Source: Streptosporangiales bacterium
Lineage (GTDB): Bacteria; Actinomycetota; Actinomycetes; Streptosporangiales; WHSR01
Assembly: GCA_009379995.1 (NCBI GenBank)
Contig: WHSR01000047.1
Span: forward strand, 1 to 40,702
Direction: 5' to 3'
Length of the DNA stretch: 40,702 nt
The notes beneath the pieces were generated by a model. That model saw only the letters and a program-made list of their open reading frames with translations, did not search any database and had not been told where the DNA came from. A program made the translations under genes and the position numbers. Shown here piece after piece: positions 13,993 to 22,378 of this stretch. How positions within the stretch are numbered: position 1 is the stretch's first letter; each line of letters starts with the position of its first letter.

Positions 13993-14859
13993 TCATGCCG
14001 GCTCGAAGGCGAAGACCAGGCGGTCGGCGACCGGACGATAGCCGAGCCGATGGTAGAGAGCGTTCGAGGTGGGGTTGTCCAGCTGGGTGAACAGCACCAC
14101 CTCCCGCGCCCCCTGCTCGAGCGCCGCCCGGGTGACGGCGACCGTCGCCCCCGCCGCCCACCCGCGCCGGCGCCGCTCCGGCGGGGTGTACACGGGCGCG
14201 ACCCTGGCGACACCGGCAGCCGTCCGGGTCCTGCCCGCCAGGGACACCGGCTCCCCGTGCTCGTCCTCCCACAGCACGAACCCGCCATAGCTCAGCCGGT
14301 CGGCAACCGTGACCTCCGGGTCCGTGCCGACTCCACCGACCTCGCCGTGAAACGCCGGCAGCCAGCGGATCAGCAGCTCGGTGTCCTCGGCGGTCGCCGG
14401 GCGCGCCCTGCCCGGTGGCGCCGGCTCCGGCGGTACGAGCTCCTCCAGCCGGTGCAGCCGCTGCGCGTCCCGCAGCACCGCCCGCTCCCCGGTCCGCCTC
14501 GTCCATACGGCGGCGAACTGTGCCGCCAGCGCCGCTGGCCCGTTCACCCCGGAGAGCCGCCGGTCGGTCCGCGGATCACCGACCGACCGCCACAGGGCCT
14601 CCGCTAACGGCTGCACCGCTTCGTCCGGGACGACGCCGAGCAGCAGCCCGAAGGGCGGCGTGTGCGACACGGCGCCGGCGATCGTCCCGTCCTGGCCGGT
14701 CCACCAGCCGAAGAGCTCCGGCTCGTCGAGTGCGTGCGCACGTACGCGCGCGTTCTCGATCACGGTCAGCGAGACGGTGTGCCGGACGGGATCGGCGGCC
14801 AACAGTGGCCCCGCGGCGTCCGCGTACTCCGCCACGTCCTCGGTGAACCGCCAGTCCAT
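13993..14859 (-). CDS. GNAT-family N-acetyltransferase
   Basis: 288-aa protein with an N-terminal half of unclear fold and a C-terminal GNAT domain. The acetyl-CoA region is VYTPPERRRRGWAAGATVAV (R-x-x-G-x-A type), followed by VVLFTQLDNPTSNALYHRLG and YRPVADRLVF, the classical beta-bulge and last helix. Actinomycete relatives of this size are often double-GNAT proteins with one degenerate half; the segment around VSLTVIENARVRAHALDEPE may be that half. Substrate unknown. It is divergent from the serine hydrolase and convergent with the MarR-GNAT fusion, which it does not closely resemble. Confidence 0.87.
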   Translation of the reverse strand: MDWRFTEDVAEYADAAGPLLAADPVRHTVSLTVIENARVRAHALDEPELFGWWTGQDGTIAGAVSHTPPFGLLLGVVPDEAVQPLAEALWRSVGDPRTDRRLSGVNGPAALAAQFAAVWTRRTGERAVLRDAQRLHRLEELVPPEPAPPGRARPATAEDTELLIRWLPAFHGEVGGVGTDPEVTVADRLSYGGFVLWEDEHGEPVSLAGRTRTAAGVARVAPVYTPPERRRRGWAAGATVAVTRAALEQGAREVVLFTQLDNPTSNALYHRLGYRPVADRLVFAFEPA

Positions 14860-14927
14860 GACGGGAGGGTGCCAGGCCCGCCGCGAGGTGTCGAACCGTT
14901 TTCATTTTCCATTTACCTGGCTACCGC

Positions 14928-14933
14928 TAACCT
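14928..14933 (+). promoter_or_regulatory. -10 promoter element of the serine hydrolase gene
   Basis: TAACCT in the context GCTAACCTGAGCC lies 30 bases before the ATG at 14964, suiting a short leader with the GAAGGGAG ribosome site. A near-identical context precedes the TrkH gene (38251-38256). An AT-rich tract (TTTTCATTTTCCATTTACC, 14900-14918) lies just upstream and may hold a regulator site. Confidence 0.45.
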
Positions 14934-14963
14934 GAGCCGACTCCGCGCGAAGGGAGACGGCTC

Positions 14964-16190
14964 ATGCTCCGACGGGCCCTCGTCGTCCTGCTCGCCGTGC
15001 TGGTCTCTGTGGCGGCGGTGTTCGCGGTTGGGACCGTCCCAGCCACGGCCCGCCCCTCTCACGATCCCCGTCACGACTCCCTCCAGCGCGAACTCGACAG
15101 GGCGGTGGCCGACGACGGCGCGCCCGGCATCCTGGCCGGAGTCCGGGACGGCCACGGGGCGTGGTTCGGCTCCGCCGGTGTGGCGGATCTGGAATCCGGC
15201 CGCAAGCGCAGGCCGGTCGACAGGTTCCGGGTGGGCAGCACCACCAAGACCTTCACCGCCACCGTGGTGCTCCAGCTCGCGGCCGAGAAAAGGCTGAGCC
15301 TCGACGACAGCGTGGAGAAATGGCTGCCCGGCCTGGTACAGGGGAACGGCCACGACGGCGGGAAGATCACGATCAGGCAGCTGCTCAACCACACAAGCGG
15401 GATCTTCAACTACACAGCAGATCCCGAGCTGTCGTCCCGACTGGCGGGTGAGTCGTTCCTCGAGCACAGGTTCGACACCTACACCCCCGAGCAGCTCGTC
15501 GAGATCGCCGTCGCCAACCCGCCCGCCTTCGCGCCCGGAGCGAGCTGGGGCTACTCCAACACCAACTACATCCTCGCCGGCATGATCATCGAGAAGGTGA
15601 CCGGCCGGTCGTACGCCGCCGAGGTCAACCGGCGGATCATCCGCCCCCTCGGCCTGATCCACACCTACCTGCCGGGGGACGACCCGACGGTCCGCCGACC
15701 GCGCGGCCGGGGCTACTCCAAGCTGTTCCTGACCGATCCTGACGCCAAGATCCACGACGTCACGAAGATGAGCCCCACGTGGGGCTGGGCGGCCGGCGAA
15801 ATGATCTCCACCGCCGGCGACCTCAACCGGTTCTTCGCGGCGCTGATGGGCGGCCGGCTGCTGCCGCCTGCTCAGGGGCGGGAGATGTTCACCGGCGTGC
15901 CGACCAAGGACTTCATCCCCGACAGCACGTACGGCCTCGGTGTCCTGTCCCAGCGGCTGCCCTGCGGTGTCACCGTATGGGGCCACGGCGGCACCATCCA
16001 CGGCTCCCTGTCGTGGACGTCGGGCACCCGCCACGGCGGGCACCTGCTCACCGTCAACATCAACGGCGACTGGGTCGACCAGGTCGGCATCTCCACCCGC
16101 GCTGCGACGGCGGAGTTCTGCCCCAACACCTCCACCGATAAGGTCACGAACGAGATCACGACGTGGAGTCCGGCGCCGCTCTCCCTCTGA
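14964..16190 (+). CDS. Secreted class C beta-lactamase-fold serine hydrolase (D,D-peptidase-like)
   Basis: 408-aa exported enzyme with a Sec signal (LRRALVVLLAVLVSVAAVFA, cleavage near ATARP). Catalytic motifs are complete: S-x-x-K in GSTTKTF, Y-x-N in GYSNTNY and H-x-G in WGHGGTIHG, as in D-alanyl-D-alanine carboxypeptidases of the Streptomyces R61 type and class C beta-lactamases. Length fits the R61 group. It may trim peptidoglycan stem peptides or hydrolyse small esters; resistance cannot be inferred. The ATG at 14964 has GAAGGGAG and follows the -10 box at 14928. Codon use matches neighbours. Confidence 0.92.
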   Translation: MLRRALVVLLAVLVSVAAVFAVGTVPATARPSHDPRHDSLQRELDRAVADDGAPGILAGVRDGHGAWFGSAGVADLESGRKRRPVDRFRVGSTTKTFTATVVLQLAAEKRLSLDDSVEKWLPGLVQGNGHDGGKITIRQLLNHTSGIFNYTADPELSSRLAGESFLEHRFDTYTPEQLVEIAVANPPAFAPGASWGYSNTNYILAGMIIEKVTGRSYAAEVNRRIIRPLGLIHTYLPGDDPTVRRPRGRGYSKLFLTDPDAKIHDVTKMSPTWGWAAGEMISTAGDLNRFFAALMGGRLLPPAQGREMFTGVPTKDFIPDSTYGLGVLSQRLPCGVTVWGHGGTIHGSLSWTSGTRHGGHLLTVNINGDWVDQVGISTRAATAEFCPNTSTDKVTNEITTWSPAPLSL

Positions 16191-16240
16191 CCTCGCCCCG
16201 CGCCGGGTGATCGTCGTTGTGGTGAAGGAGTGCCTGCCCG

Positions 16241-17455
16241 GTGAGCCCATCACCCGGTCAGCCGCCGGATGAGCCGTTCGACGGCGAGCCCGGCGAGCGT
16301 CCCGGCCGCCGAGGGCGGTTGGGCGAGATGGTGTTGCTGTTCCTCAAGCTCGGCACGATCGCCTTCGGCGGCCCGGCGGCGCACATCGCGATGATGCACT
16401 CCGAGGTGGTCCGTCGTCGCGGCTGGCTCGACGAGCAGCGTTTCGTCGACCTGATCGGCGCCACCAACCTCATACCCGGCCCCAACTCCACCGAACTGGC
16501 CATCCACCTCGGGTACGACCGCGCCCGCTGGAAGGGCCTTCTGGCGGCCGGTGCCTGCTTCATCCTGCCCGCCGCGCTGATCGTCGGCGTACTCGCCTGG
16601 GCCTACCTGCGCTACGGCGGCACCCCCGCGGCCGAAGGCCTGCTCTACGGGATCAAACCGGTGGTCATCGGCATCATCGCGCAGGCGCTGTTCTCACTGC
16701 TGCGCACCGCCGTACGCGGCCCACTCCCCGCGCTCGTCGCGGCAGCGGCCTTGGTCGCCTACTTCGCGGGCATCAACGAGCTGGCCATCCTGGCGGCCGG
16801 CGGCCTGATCGTCGTGCTTGTACGCACCCGGCCGTACCGGTACTTCACCGGCCGCGGTCCCCGTTCGGCCGCGGTCCTGCCGTTGCTGGTCGCCGGGCAA
16901 CCACATTTCACCGACCCCACCGGCGGCCAGCTCGCCCAGCTGTTCCTCAACCTGCTCAAGATCGGGGCGGTGCTGTACGGCAGCGGGTACGTCCTGCTGG
17001 CCTTCCTGCGCGGCGACTTCGTCGCGCGCCTCGGCTGGATCAGCCAAACCCAGCTCATCGACGCCGTCTCCATCGGCCAGTTCACCCCGGGCCCGGTCTT
17101 CACCACCGCCACCTTCGTCGGCTACCTCGTCGCCGGCCTCCCCGGCGCGGTGCTGGCCACTGTTGCCATCTTCCTGCCCTCGTTCTGCCTCGTCGCCTTG
17201 CTCACCCGCATCACCGACCGGCTGCGCCGGGCCACCTGGTCGGCTGCCCTCCTCGACGGCGTCAACGCCACCGCCCTCGCCCTCATGGCCGGCGTCTCCT
17301 ACCAGCTCGCCCGCACCGCCCTGGTCGACCCGCTCACCGTCGCCCTCACCCTCGTCACGCTGGTTCTGCTGTGGCGTACCAGGCTCAACTCCGGATGGCT
17401 CATCGCCGCCGGTGCCGCCGTCGGTCTCGCCCACACCTTCCTGTACGTAGCATGA
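16241..17455 (+). CDS. ChrA-type chromate ion transporter (two CHR domains)
   Basis: 404-aa membrane protein of the CHR superfamily. Both halves carry the family signature: FLKLGTIAFGGPAAHIAMM with NLIPGPNSTELAIHLGY in the first half, and LLKIGAVLYGSGYVLLAFL with SIGQFTPGPVFTTATFVGYL in the second. This is the long, duplicated form with about ten or more membrane segments. Known members expel chromate with proton exchange; many homologues have no proven role. The start is GTG 16241, after AAGGAG at about ten bases; the 28-residue Pro/Glu-rich N-terminus is unusual for the family but common in actinomycetes. It follows the serine hydrolase by 50 bp and precedes the HxlR gene by 28 bp. Confidence 0.93.
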   Translation: MSPSPGQPPDEPFDGEPGERPGRRGRLGEMVLLFLKLGTIAFGGPAAHIAMMHSEVVRRRGWLDEQRFVDLIGATNLIPGPNSTELAIHLGYDRARWKGLLAAGACFILPAALIVGVLAWAYLRYGGTPAAEGLLYGIKPVVIGIIAQALFSLLRTAVRGPLPALVAAAALVAYFAGINELAILAAGGLIVVLVRTRPYRYFTGRGPRSAAVLPLLVAGQPHFTDPTGGQLAQLFLNLLKIGAVLYGSGYVLLAFLRGDFVARLGWISQTQLIDAVSIGQFTPGPVFTTATFVGYLVAGLPGAVLATVAIFLPSFCLVALLTRITDRLRRATWSAALLDGVNATALALMAGVSYQLARTALVDPLTVALTLVTLVLLWRTRLNSGWLIAAGAAVGLAHTFLYVA

Positions 17456-17471
17456 AGCAACTGCTAAGGCC

Positions 17472-17477
17472 TACAAT
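17472..17477 (+). promoter_or_regulatory. -10 element for leaderless HxlR mRNA
   Basis: TACAAT ends six bases before the HxlR ATG at 17484, with no ribosome site between. An inverted repeat of AGCA/TGCT type (AGCAACTGCT, 17457-17466) lies in the -35 area and could be the regulator's own site. Leaderless transcription is inferred. Confidence 0.5.
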
Positions 17478-17483
17478 GAAGGC

Positions 17484-17948
17484 ATGCTCGGCCGGACCTA
17501 TGACGATCAGGTGTGCTCCATCGCCCGGGCCCTCGAGGTCGTGGGCGAACGCTGGAGCCTGCTGATAGTGCGCGACGCGCTCCTCGGGCTGCGCCGCTTC
17601 GACGAGTTCCAGGGGAGCCTCGGCATCGCCAGGAACGTGCTCACCGACCGGTTGAACAAGCTCGTCGAGCAGGACGTCTTCCGGCGCGTGCGCTACCAGG
17701 ACCGGCCGGCGCGGTACGAGTACCGGCTCACCCCGATGGGCGAGGAGCTGTTCCTGCCGCTGCTCGCGCTCATGTACTGGGGCGACCGCCACCTCGCCGG
17801 CGAGGCCGGTCCCCCACGCGTCGTGGAGCACGCCGGCTGCGGAGGCGTCGTCGTGGAGCGCCTCACCTGCTCCGCGTGCGGCGAGACGGTGCCCTCCGGG
17901 CAGGTGCGCACCCGGCCGGGTCCCGCGCTAGCGAAGCGATTCGATTAA
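17484..17948 (+). CDS. HxlR-family winged-helix regulator with C-terminal zinc-ribbon-like motif
   Basis: 154-aa regulator. The HxlR core is clear: CSIARALEVVGERWSLLIVR, then RRFDEFQGSLGIARNVLTDR as recognition helix, and YRLTPMGEEL. After the core comes HAGCGGVVVERLTCSACG, an H-x2-C plus C-x2-C arrangement that could bind zinc; many actinomycete HxlR proteins have such a tail. Family members sense quinones, aldehydes or oxidative stress. The ATG lies six bases after TACAAT, suggesting a leaderless mRNA. Its target could be itself or the upstream ChrA gene; neither is proven. Confidence 0.9.
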   Translation: MLGRTYDDQVCSIARALEVVGERWSLLIVRDALLGLRRFDEFQGSLGIARNVLTDRLNKLVEQDVFRRVRYQDRPARYEYRLTPMGEELFLPLLALMYWGDRHLAGEAGPPRVVEHAGCGGVVVERLTCSACGETVPSGQVRTRPGPALAKRFD

Positions 17949-18065
17949 CTTGACCTTGGTCGGCCGCACCCGTCGACTGGCCGCCCACACTCTGCTAGGG
18001 ATAGAGGTCACGGAACCAACCAAGGGTTACCGAACACCCGAAACCCCAGCGAAGGGAGCGGGGCA

Positions 18066-19139
18066 GTGCCCGAACAGCCACTGTCGGGAACGGACGGCGC
18101 AGCGGCCAGCCGTCGGAACCTGCTCAAGATGCTCGGAGCCGGAGGCGCCGTTTTAGGATCCTCTGGCCTGCTCGCGGCCTGCGGCGGGCAGCAGGAACAG
18201 GGCGGCGGTGAAGGCGTCGGCAACTTCCCGAGCACGCCGCAGTTCGAGTTCGTCTTCGTCAATCACGTCACCACCAACGAGTTCTTCACCCCCACCCGGT
18301 ACGGCGCCGAGGACGCGTGCGCGATCCTGGGCTGCAAGTACCAGTGGACCGGCTCGGAGACCTCCGAGGCCGCCGAGATGGTGAACGCGATGAACGCCGC
18401 CATCAGCCGGGGCGTCGACGGGATCGCCGTCTCCCTCGTCGACACCAAGGCGTTCAACGGGCCGACCGAGCAGGCGCTCGCCAAGGGCATCCCGGTGGTG
18501 GCCTACAACGCCGACGTCGACAACGCCCGCCTCGGCTACATCGGGCAGGACCTGTACACGTCCGGGTACGAGATGGGCAAGCGCATCGTCGACCTGGTGG
18601 GTGAGGGCAAGGTCGCCCTGTTCATCGCGACGCCGGGTCAGCTCAACATCCAGCCGCGCATCGACGGCGCGGTGGACGCGATCAAGGAGTCCGGTGCCCC
18701 GATCGACGCGAAGGAGATCGCCACCGGCGCCGAGGTCCCCGAGGAGCTGCGCCGCATCGAATCGTGGTACCTGGGCAACAAGGACGTGAAGGGGATGTTC
18801 GCCGTCGACGCGGGCAGCACCCAGGGCGTCGGCCAGGTCATGGACAAGTACGGCCTGCACGACAAGGGCGTACGCGGCGGCGGGTACGACCTGCTGCCCA
18901 AGACGCTGGAGCTCATCCAGAAGGGGTCGCTCGACTTCACCATCGACCAGGAGCCGTACCAGCAGGGCTTCCTGCCCGTCCTCTACCTATGGATGTATCA
19001 CCTGTCCGGCGGGCTGCTGGTCCCGCCGGAGACGAACACCGGCCTGGTGTTTATCACAAGGGAGACCGTCGGGCCGTTCCTGCGGACCGAGAGCCGCTAC
19101 GAGGGCAGCACCGGCGAGCAGAAGTACATCAAGGGTTAG
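18066..19139 (+). CDS. Sugar-type ABC transporter substrate-binding lipoprotein (periplasmic-binding-protein class I)
   Basis: 357-aa exported protein. The signal has both a twin-arginine motif (SRRNLLKMLG) and a lipobox (LLAAC), so it is a Tat-routed lipoprotein. The mature part follows the ribose-binding-protein type I fold: FVNHVTTNEFFTPTRYGAED, AISRGVDGIAVSLVDTKAF, GIPVVAYNADVDN, IDGAVDAIKESG, and GGYDLLPKTLELIQKGSLDF with TIDQEPYQQGFLPV near the hinge. The GTG start at 18066 follows GAAGGGAG. It heads a complete importer operon with the permease and ATPase. Ligand probably a pentose, polyol or similar small compound; no catabolic enzymes are nearby to narrow this. Confidence 0.93.
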   Translation: MPEQPLSGTDGAAASRRNLLKMLGAGGAVLGSSGLLAACGGQQEQGGGEGVGNFPSTPQFEFVFVNHVTTNEFFTPTRYGAEDACAILGCKYQWTGSETSEAAEMVNAMNAAISRGVDGIAVSLVDTKAFNGPTEQALAKGIPVVAYNADVDNARLGYIGQDLYTSGYEMGKRIVDLVGEGKVALFIATPGQLNIQPRIDGAVDAIKESGAPIDAKEIATGAEVPEELRRIESWYLGNKDVKGMFAVDAGSTQGVGQVMDKYGLHDKGVRGGGYDLLPKTLELIQKGSLDFTIDQEPYQQGFLPVLYLWMYHLSGGLLVPPETNTGLVFITRETVGPFLRTESRYEGSTGEQKYIKG

Positions 19140-19153
19140 CGAGGGAGCGTCCC

Positions 19154-20230
19154 ATGGCGACACGGCAGGAGAGGTCGGCGGGCTCGGCGACGCAGCCGCC
19201 CGCCGGCCCCCCGCCACCGTCGGACCGGGCGATGGGCAGAGCCGGGAACGCGGTCGCCCGTGCCGCATTCACCGGGGCGAGCGCCGGGCTTCTCCGGATG
19301 CGCGAGCTGTCCGTCCTCATCGTCGTGGTCGCGCTGTCGATCTACTTCGCGGTGTCCAACCCCGCCTTCGCGAGCGCGCAGAACGCCGCCGTCATCGCGT
19401 CGTTCACCGCGTCGGCGGCCATCATCGCGGCCGGCGAGGTGATGCTGCTCGTCTCCGGCGAGCTCGACCTCTCGGTGGGGATGACGTTCGCCATGACGCC
19501 GTTCATCCTGCTGTGGGCGATGGATCTGGGCGCGCCGTTCATCGTCGCGCTGTTCGTCGCCCTCGCCGGCGCCGCCCTGGTGGGTGTGGTCAACGGGGTG
19601 GTCACCGTCGGTCTCGGCGTCCACTCGTTCATCACCACGCTCGGCACGCTCTTCCTCGTCCACGGGGTCACCCTGATCATCTCCGGCAGCTTCCCCAAGC
19701 CGGCCCCGTCCAAGGGCTTCGTGACGCAGGTGCTCGGCGGCTGGCCGTGGGCGCAGATCCTGTGGGCGATCGTGATAGTGATCGTCATGCACGCGGTGCT
19801 CACCGGTACCCGCTGGGGCACGTACACGATCGCGACCGGAGGCAACCCGACCGGAGCGAGCGAGGCCGGCATCAAGATCCGCAGGATCAAGATGCGAAAC
19901 TTCATCGCCTGTGCGGTCCTCGGCGGGTTCGCCGGGATCGTCGAGGGCATCCACGTCACGCAGAGCTTCGACCCCAACGCCGGTGGGAACGAGCTCATGT
20001 TCACCGCCATCGCGGCGGCGGTCATCGGCGGCACCGCACTGGCCGGCGGCTCCGGCACGGTCATCGGGGCCTTCCTCGGCGCCGTGGTCCTCGGCGTCCT
20101 CCGCAACGGCTTCACGTTGCAGGGCATCAGCGCGAACACCTACTTCGTGATCCTCGGCGTGGCGATCATCGCGTCGATGGTGCTGAACACCCAGCTGTCT
20201 CGGTTCCGGAGAGAGGCGAAGGCGGGATGA
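19154..20230 (+). CDS. Sugar-type ABC transporter permease (RbsC-like)
   Basis: 358-aa membrane protein of the branched-chain/ribose permease family. After an Ala/Pro-rich cytosolic leader of about 45 residues it has the usual multi-span core, including GEVMLLVSGELDLSVGMTFA, the family signature around G-E-L-D-L-S-V-G, and the coupling region GGNPTGASEAGIKIRRIKM. GAGGGAG precedes the ATG at 19154; the gene starts 14 bp after the binding protein and its last bases overlap the ATPase start. The extended N-terminus is longer than in E. coli RbsC but the core is complete. Confidence 0.93.
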   Translation: MATRQERSAGSATQPPAGPPPPSDRAMGRAGNAVARAAFTGASAGLLRMRELSVLIVVVALSIYFAVSNPAFASAQNAAVIASFTASAAIIAAGEVMLLVSGELDLSVGMTFAMTPFILLWAMDLGAPFIVALFVALAGAALVGVVNGVVTVGLGVHSFITTLGTLFLVHGVTLIISGSFPKPAPSKGFVTQVLGGWPWAQILWAIVIVIVMHAVLTGTRWGTYTIATGGNPTGASEAGIKIRRIKMRNFIACAVLGGFAGIVEGIHVTQSFDPNAGGNELMFTAIAAAVIGGTALAGGSGTVIGAFLGAVVLGVLRNGFTLQGISANTYFVILGVAIIASMVLNTQLSRFRREAKAG

Positions 20231-21084
20231 CGGCATTCGCGAACGAGCCCACGAACGGACCCAGCAACGGACCCACGGGCGGATCGGCCAACGGTGAGGC
20301 CATCCGGGTCGAAGGGGTGGCCAAGCGGTTCGGCAGCGTCACCGCGTTGCGGGACGTCAACCTGCGGCTCGGCACCGGCGAGGTGCTCGGGCTCATCGGC
20401 GACAACGGTGCGGGCAAGTCGACGCTCATCAAGGTCCTGTCCGGCTACCACCGGCCGGACCGCGGGCGCATCCTCATCCACGGCGAGCCGGCGGCCCTGC
20501 GCTCGGTCCAGCACGCCCGTGCTCTGGGCATCGAGACCGTCTACCAGGATCTCGCCCTCATCAACAGCCTGCCGGTCTACCTGAACCTGCACCTGAACAA
20601 GGAGCCGGTGCGCTGGCCCTTCCTGCGCAAGCGGATCATGCGCCAGCGTGCCCGGCGCTACCTCGACGACATGGGCATCAACATCCCGTCGGTAAACAGC
20701 GAGGTGGCGAACCTGTCCGGTGGACAGCGCCAAGCGATCGCGGTGGCCCGTGCCGTGTACTCGGAGGCGCGGATCCTGCTGCTCGACGAGCCGCTCGCCG
20801 CGATGGGCGCCAAGGAGGGCGCGATCATCCTCGATCTCATCCGCATGCTCCGCGAGCGCGGCGACGTGTCGATGATCATCATCGCGCACAACTACGGTCA
20901 GATCTTCGACGTCTGCGACCGCATCAACCTTCTGCAGCACGGCGAGATCACTGTCGACAAGCCCACCTCGGAGACCTCGGTCGAGGAGCTCGTCGAGCTT
21001 GTCGCCCGGGAGTACCGCGTCAGCGGACTCGCCGCCGACCAGGGCCAGGTCCTCGCCGACGTTCGCGAGGGCGCGGGCTCGTAG
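20227..21084 (+). CDS. Sugar-type ABC transporter ATP-binding protein, single-domain (FrcA-like)
   Basis: 285-aa ATPase. Walker A is GDNGAGKSTLIK, the Q-loop is in ETVYQDLALI, the signature is LSGGQRQAIAVARAV, Walker B is ILLLDEPLAAMG, and the switch His is in MIIIAHNYGQ. Only one nucleotide-binding domain is present, unlike RbsA with two, so it is the FrcA type and would act as a homodimer. The ATG overlaps the permease stop (ATGA). The N-terminus holds an Asn/Gly/Pro repeat tract (NEPTNGPSNGPTGGSANGE) that is absent from typical members and probably unstructured. Confidence 0.93.
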   Translation: MTAFANEPTNGPSNGPTGGSANGEAIRVEGVAKRFGSVTALRDVNLRLGTGEVLGLIGDNGAGKSTLIKVLSGYHRPDRGRILIHGEPAALRSVQHARALGIETVYQDLALINSLPVYLNLHLNKEPVRWPFLRKRIMRQRARRYLDDMGINIPSVNSEVANLSGGQRQAIAVARAVYSEARILLLDEPLAAMGAKEGAIILDLIRMLRERGDVSMIIIAHNYGQIFDVCDRINLLQHGEITVDKPTSETSVEELVELVAREYRVSGLAADQGQVLADVREGAGS

Positions 21085-21126
21085 CGGCGGGCATTCCTCG
21101 GTGCCCAGATATCGTCCGCGTCCCGT

Positions 21127-21393
21127 TCAGAGCGTGAGACTTTCATCGGCCCTCAGCGCCCGAACGCGCAATGCCCCTCCGGCGGGAGAAACCTCGACGA
21201 TCTGGGCGGTGTAACTCCGGGAACCCGATTCCCGAAGCGTGACTCCGGGGTCGACGCGTACGTCGCGCACGCCAACGTGCTTGGCGATCACGTTGGTCGG
21301 CTCGCCGTTGTCCATTCCGCTGGCGATGGCAACGGTGTTCGACCCGTCCTCGTTGCGAGTGAGTATGGCGTAGCCGCGGTCAACGAAGTTCAC
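21127..21393 (-). CDS. Small unknown protein, last gene of the Mau-like operon
   Basis: 88-aa protein starting at GTG 21393, which overlaps the preceding stop (GTGA), with AAAGGA upstream. It has no signal peptide or membrane segment and one visible pattern of alternating strands: YAILTRNEDGSNTVAIASG, VGVRDVRVDPG, SYTAQIVEVSPAGGALRVRA. This suggests a small all-beta fold. I do not recognise the family. Coupling to the upstream gene and lack of a terminator between them indicate a role in the same system. Ends 42 bp from the convergent importer operon. Confidence 0.7.
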   Translation of the reverse strand: MNFVDRGYAILTRNEDGSNTVAIASGMDNGEPTNVIAKHVGVRDVRVDPGVTLRESGSRSYTAQIVEVSPAGGALRVRALRADESLTL

Positions 21394-21803
21394 GAGCTGC
21401 CGTCCTTTCTTTCCTCGACGAATTGGAGGGGTGATCGTTGTCTGACGGGACTGCCGAACATCACACGCCGCCAGTCGCCGACAAAACAGAAGACGCCACA
21501 ATTGGTATTGATACCGAACCCGCGCGGGATCCTGGTGGCTTCGATGTGGCCGGGAACCTGACCCATCGAATAAACGCTGTCGAGATCCTTCCACAGCGAG
21601 ATGCTGAGTACCGTACGCCTACGGAAGTCGATGAGCAGCTTTACGCCGACGAAGCCACCGGCCTTGCGCCGTACCTCGATCTTGAGTCGGGCATGAAGCA
21701 TCAGCACCGCGAGCAGGCTTCGGTACGTAGGGCAATCGAACCGAGTGACCACGATCTGGCCGTCGGCCACGTCTGGCTCGATGACCGGAGTTACGTCTGC
21801 CAC
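21390..21803 (-). CDS. Conserved protein, possible dimeric alpha-beta-barrel (antibiotic-monooxygenase/DUF3291-like)
   Basis: 137-aa protein from GTG 21803. Features include TRFDCPTYRSLLAVLMLHAR at the N-terminus, LLIDFRRRTVLSISLWKDLD, SVYSMGQVPGHIEATRIPR and CGVFCFVGDWRRVMFG. A strand with 'LSISLWKD' followed by a helix is the pattern of ferredoxin-like ABM/DUF3291 folds; this is a tentative call. A longer frame exists upstream, but that part is antisense-like and overlaps the membrane-protein gene. The start overlaps that gene's stop by 13 bases, and its stop overlaps the next start (GTGA). Its two Cys near the end could relate to the redox context. Function unknown. Confidence 0.7.
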   Translation of the reverse strand: MADVTPVIEPDVADGQIVVTRFDCPTYRSLLAVLMLHARLKIEVRRKAGGFVGVKLLIDFRRRTVLSISLWKDLDSVYSMGQVPGHIEATRIPRGFGINTNCGVFCFVGDWRRVMFGSPVRQRSPLQFVEERKDGSS

Positions 21804-22369
21804 GCCTGGCTGGCGGTCAGGACGAACAGCACCAGTAGGGTTAGTCCAGACGCCCGTCGGGTGCGGGTCTGCCATTGCCGTTCCCATCTGAACGTCGGTT
21901 CGGCTCGGGTCGTGCCGCGGACAGTCGAGGTCGCTATGGCGAAACTGGCCAAGACAGCGATGCCGACCGGGGCGACCGCTGCCACTACTGGATCCAACAG
22001 AACCACCGCGGCGAGAGCCACCCAGATCAGGGACACCACTTTTTGCGTGGTGAACAACAACCCGAGGTCGAAACCCCACGCCACGCCGAGGGGACCGGGC
22101 TGTAGCCGATGGATAAGCGGCTGAGGTACCTGACGCGACACGTGCGGTGTTCGGTTTGCCAAATCGGCGATCGCCAGCAAGGCGCAGACCCCGGACAGCA
22201 GCCAGAGCCGAGCCTGCATCGGTATCGCCGCCTCCACTGCGCTTGCGAGCAGGTAAGCGGGTGCCGCCAATATGAGCCCGGCCGCGACACCTCCGACCGT
22301 AAGACCGGTAAGAAATCGCATACCCGCGCCCGCGGTCCGGCGCAACATCGGGCCGGCGACCCCGGCCAT
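21791..22369 (-). CDS. Unknown integral membrane protein in the Mau-like operon
   Basis: 192-aa protein from ATG 22369, with GAGGAAGG in front. About five hydrophobic segments are visible: GLTVGGVAAGLILAAPAYLL, ARLWLLSGVCALLAIADLA, VVSLIWVALAAVVLLDPVVA, VGIAVLASFAIATS and a C-terminal SGLTLLVLFVLTASQAW. The SGVCALLAIAD followed by a long loop recalls the first segments of cytochrome-c-biogenesis/DsbD-type proteins, but only one Cys is present and no CxxC, so I do not assign that family. It lies between the Cys-rich protein gene and the ABM-like gene. Probably the membrane partner of the maturation system. Confidence 0.75.
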   Translation of the reverse strand: MAGVAGPMLRRTAGAGMRFLTGLTVGGVAAGLILAAPAYLLASAVEAAIPMQARLWLLSGVCALLAIADLANRTPHVSRQVPQPLIHRLQPGPLGVAWGFDLGLLFTTQKVVSLIWVALAAVVLLDPVVAAVAPVGIAVLASFAIATSTVRGTTRAEPTFRWERQWQTRTRRASGLTLLVLFVLTASQAWQT

Positions 22370-22378
22370 CGACCTTCC

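Noticed and set aside
13160..14506. Long minus-strand frame across the MarR-GNAT gene
   Set aside because: The translation is low-complexity Ala/Gly/Arg; the two flanking genes on real frames explain the DNA.
14891..14910. Zur box upstream of the serine hydrolase (CCGTTTTCATTTTCC tract)
   Set aside because: Only one half resembles the actinobacterial Zur site; the other half does not pair, so the match is too weak.
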